Shown here one piece after another: positions 63,474 to 64,000 of a stretch of 64,000 nucleotides of DNA. How positions within the stretch are numbered: the stretch's first letter is position 1; the number at the start of each line of letters is the position of its first letter. The notes under the pieces were generated by a model, which was not told the origin of the DNA, ran no database searches, and saw nothing but the letters and a program-made list of their open reading frames with translations. The translations under genes were made by a program, and so were the position numbers. The DNA is from Thermogutta terrifontis (GTDB lineage: Bacteria > Planctomycetota > Planctomycetia > Pirellulales > Thermoguttaceae): positions 3,741,206-3,805,205 of the forward strand of contig NZ_CP018477.1 of NCBI RefSeq assembly GCF_002277955.1. The letters run 5' to 3'.

Positions 63474-63496
63474 AAGTGCAACCATAAGTGCAACCA
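63474..63496. repeat. Tandem 11-bp direct repeat near the recombinase
   Basis: AAGTGCAACCA occurs at 63474-63484 and 63486-63496, between tRNA-Cys and the recombinase gene. Paired direct repeats in this position can be recombinase arm-binding sites; not proven. Confidence 0.4.
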
Positions 63497-63602
63497 AAAA
63501 CTCCCCCTTTGTACACCGCCCATGCGTTCACTGTCCTTGTGAACATCACCAGATTGCATGGGATGACTAGCGTCTATCGCGGGGTTTCAGAAAAGCACCG
63601 GC

Positions 63603-64000
63603 CTACGTGTTCCCCTGGACACTGTCCTTTTGGTTATCGCCACTACGGGTGGGCAGGGCTACGTCTAGCCGACGGACAGTTTCCCCAAGATCGGTGATGC
63701 CCAACTTGGTGTAGGTCTTGGCCGTTAGCTTCGGGTCACTGTGCCGCATCAACGCTTGGGCTGTTTGAAGATTCACGCCCACCCGGGCTAACAGTGTGGC
63801 ATAGGTACCGCGGAGAGAATGGAAGTCCAGCCGTCCACTTTCAGTTTCCACCGGGATGCCCGCTTCCTCTAAGTCCAGGGCAATCATCTTGGCCGCCTTC
63901 ACGTACCACGTCCCGGGCCAGAGTCGGGTAGCCGGGGCGGGAATCGTTGCCCGAGTTCTCAGCCAGTCCCGAAGATATTCCGCAACGTTAGCAGGAAGCG
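63603..64000 (-). CDS. Tyrosine recombinase (integrase), C-terminal part (5' end outside window)
   Basis: Site-specific recombinase; the frame is open to the window edge, giving 131 visible codons. The catalytic box is plain: FHSLRGTYATLLARVGV (His-x-x-Arg), LMRHSDPKLTAKTY with the box II histidine and the nucleophilic tyrosine in TYTKLG. The first catalytic arginine and the DNA-binding domain lie beyond 64000. It points toward tRNA-Cys, 270 bases away, the usual arrangement for an island or prophage integrated in a tRNA gene. Confidence 0.9.
   Translation of the reverse strand, partial: LPANVAEYLRDWLRTRATIPAPATRLWPGTWYVKAAKMIALDLEEAGIPVETESGRLDFHSLRGTYATLLARVGVNLQTAQALMRHSDPKLTAKTYTKLGITDLGETVRRLDVALPTRSGDNQKDSVQGNT

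Overview
The window looks like chromosomal DNA of a planctomycete, most likely a Pirellulales-type (Thermogutta-like) bacterium. This rests on gene content, not on a database match: secreted DUF1080, PmoA-like (DUF6807) and DUF5060 proteins, an iduronate-sulfatase-type sulfatase, a Tat-exported TIM-barrel isomerase, DUF11/CARDB-repeat and STN-domain secreted proteins, wide spacing between genes and moderately high GC. Housekeeping anchors are gyrA, tsaD, rsgA, hflX, rnpB, tRNA-Leu(CAA) and tRNA-Cys(GCA).

Layout. 1-3725 (minus): a type II fatty-acid synthesis cluster read as dehydratase, FabG, long ACP, dehydratase, ketosynthase; the ACP and the acp-fabZ-fabF order recall the rhizobial AcpXL very-long-chain fatty acid system. 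4214-8126: a secreted DUF11 protein and a DUF1080 protein with a small membrane partner. 8590-11279: gcvT beside an SHMT of archaeal appearance. 11292-20728: nitroreductase, CorA, cell-envelope proteins, a lipoprotein with an alpha/alpha-toroid domain and a GH42-like protein. 20817-30779: YjbQ, an MFS transporter with a large inserted loop, a NagB-like isomerase, a DUF5060 glycosidase-like gene bracketed by IS5/IS630/leuB wreckage, a TIM-barrel isomerase and a ribbon-helix-helix protein. 30819-38604: rnpB, a radical SAM protein, FHA, RsgA, HflX, an SDR and a TPR lipoprotein. 38598-53316: an SGNH hydrolase, then a 12 kb block (UvrD-like helicase, tsaD, Dabb protein, sulfatase, beta-helix protein, epimerase, gyrA, tRNA-Leu) framed by two nearly identical, oppositely oriented copies of a modular hairpin repeat. 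53436-62918: DUF6807 protein, ECF sigma factor, a 1243-residue glycosidase-like protein, glucuronate isomerase and an unknown gene. 63261-64000: tRNA-Cys followed by the 3' part of a tyrosine recombinase, probably the edge of an integrated island.

How the genes fit together. Many products are exported and point to life on complex polysaccharides (sulfatase, glycosidase-like proteins, glucuronate isomerase, sugar-phosphate isomerase-like proteins, transporter). The most unusual signals are (1) the AcpXL-like lipid cluster, (2) the archaeal-looking SHMT paired with GcvT, (3) the hairpin repeats whose arms change in a compensating way while their centres stay fixed, present at four intergenic sites and flanking a potentially invertible segment, and (4) a gyrase A subunit with two GyrA boxes separated by an acidic insert.
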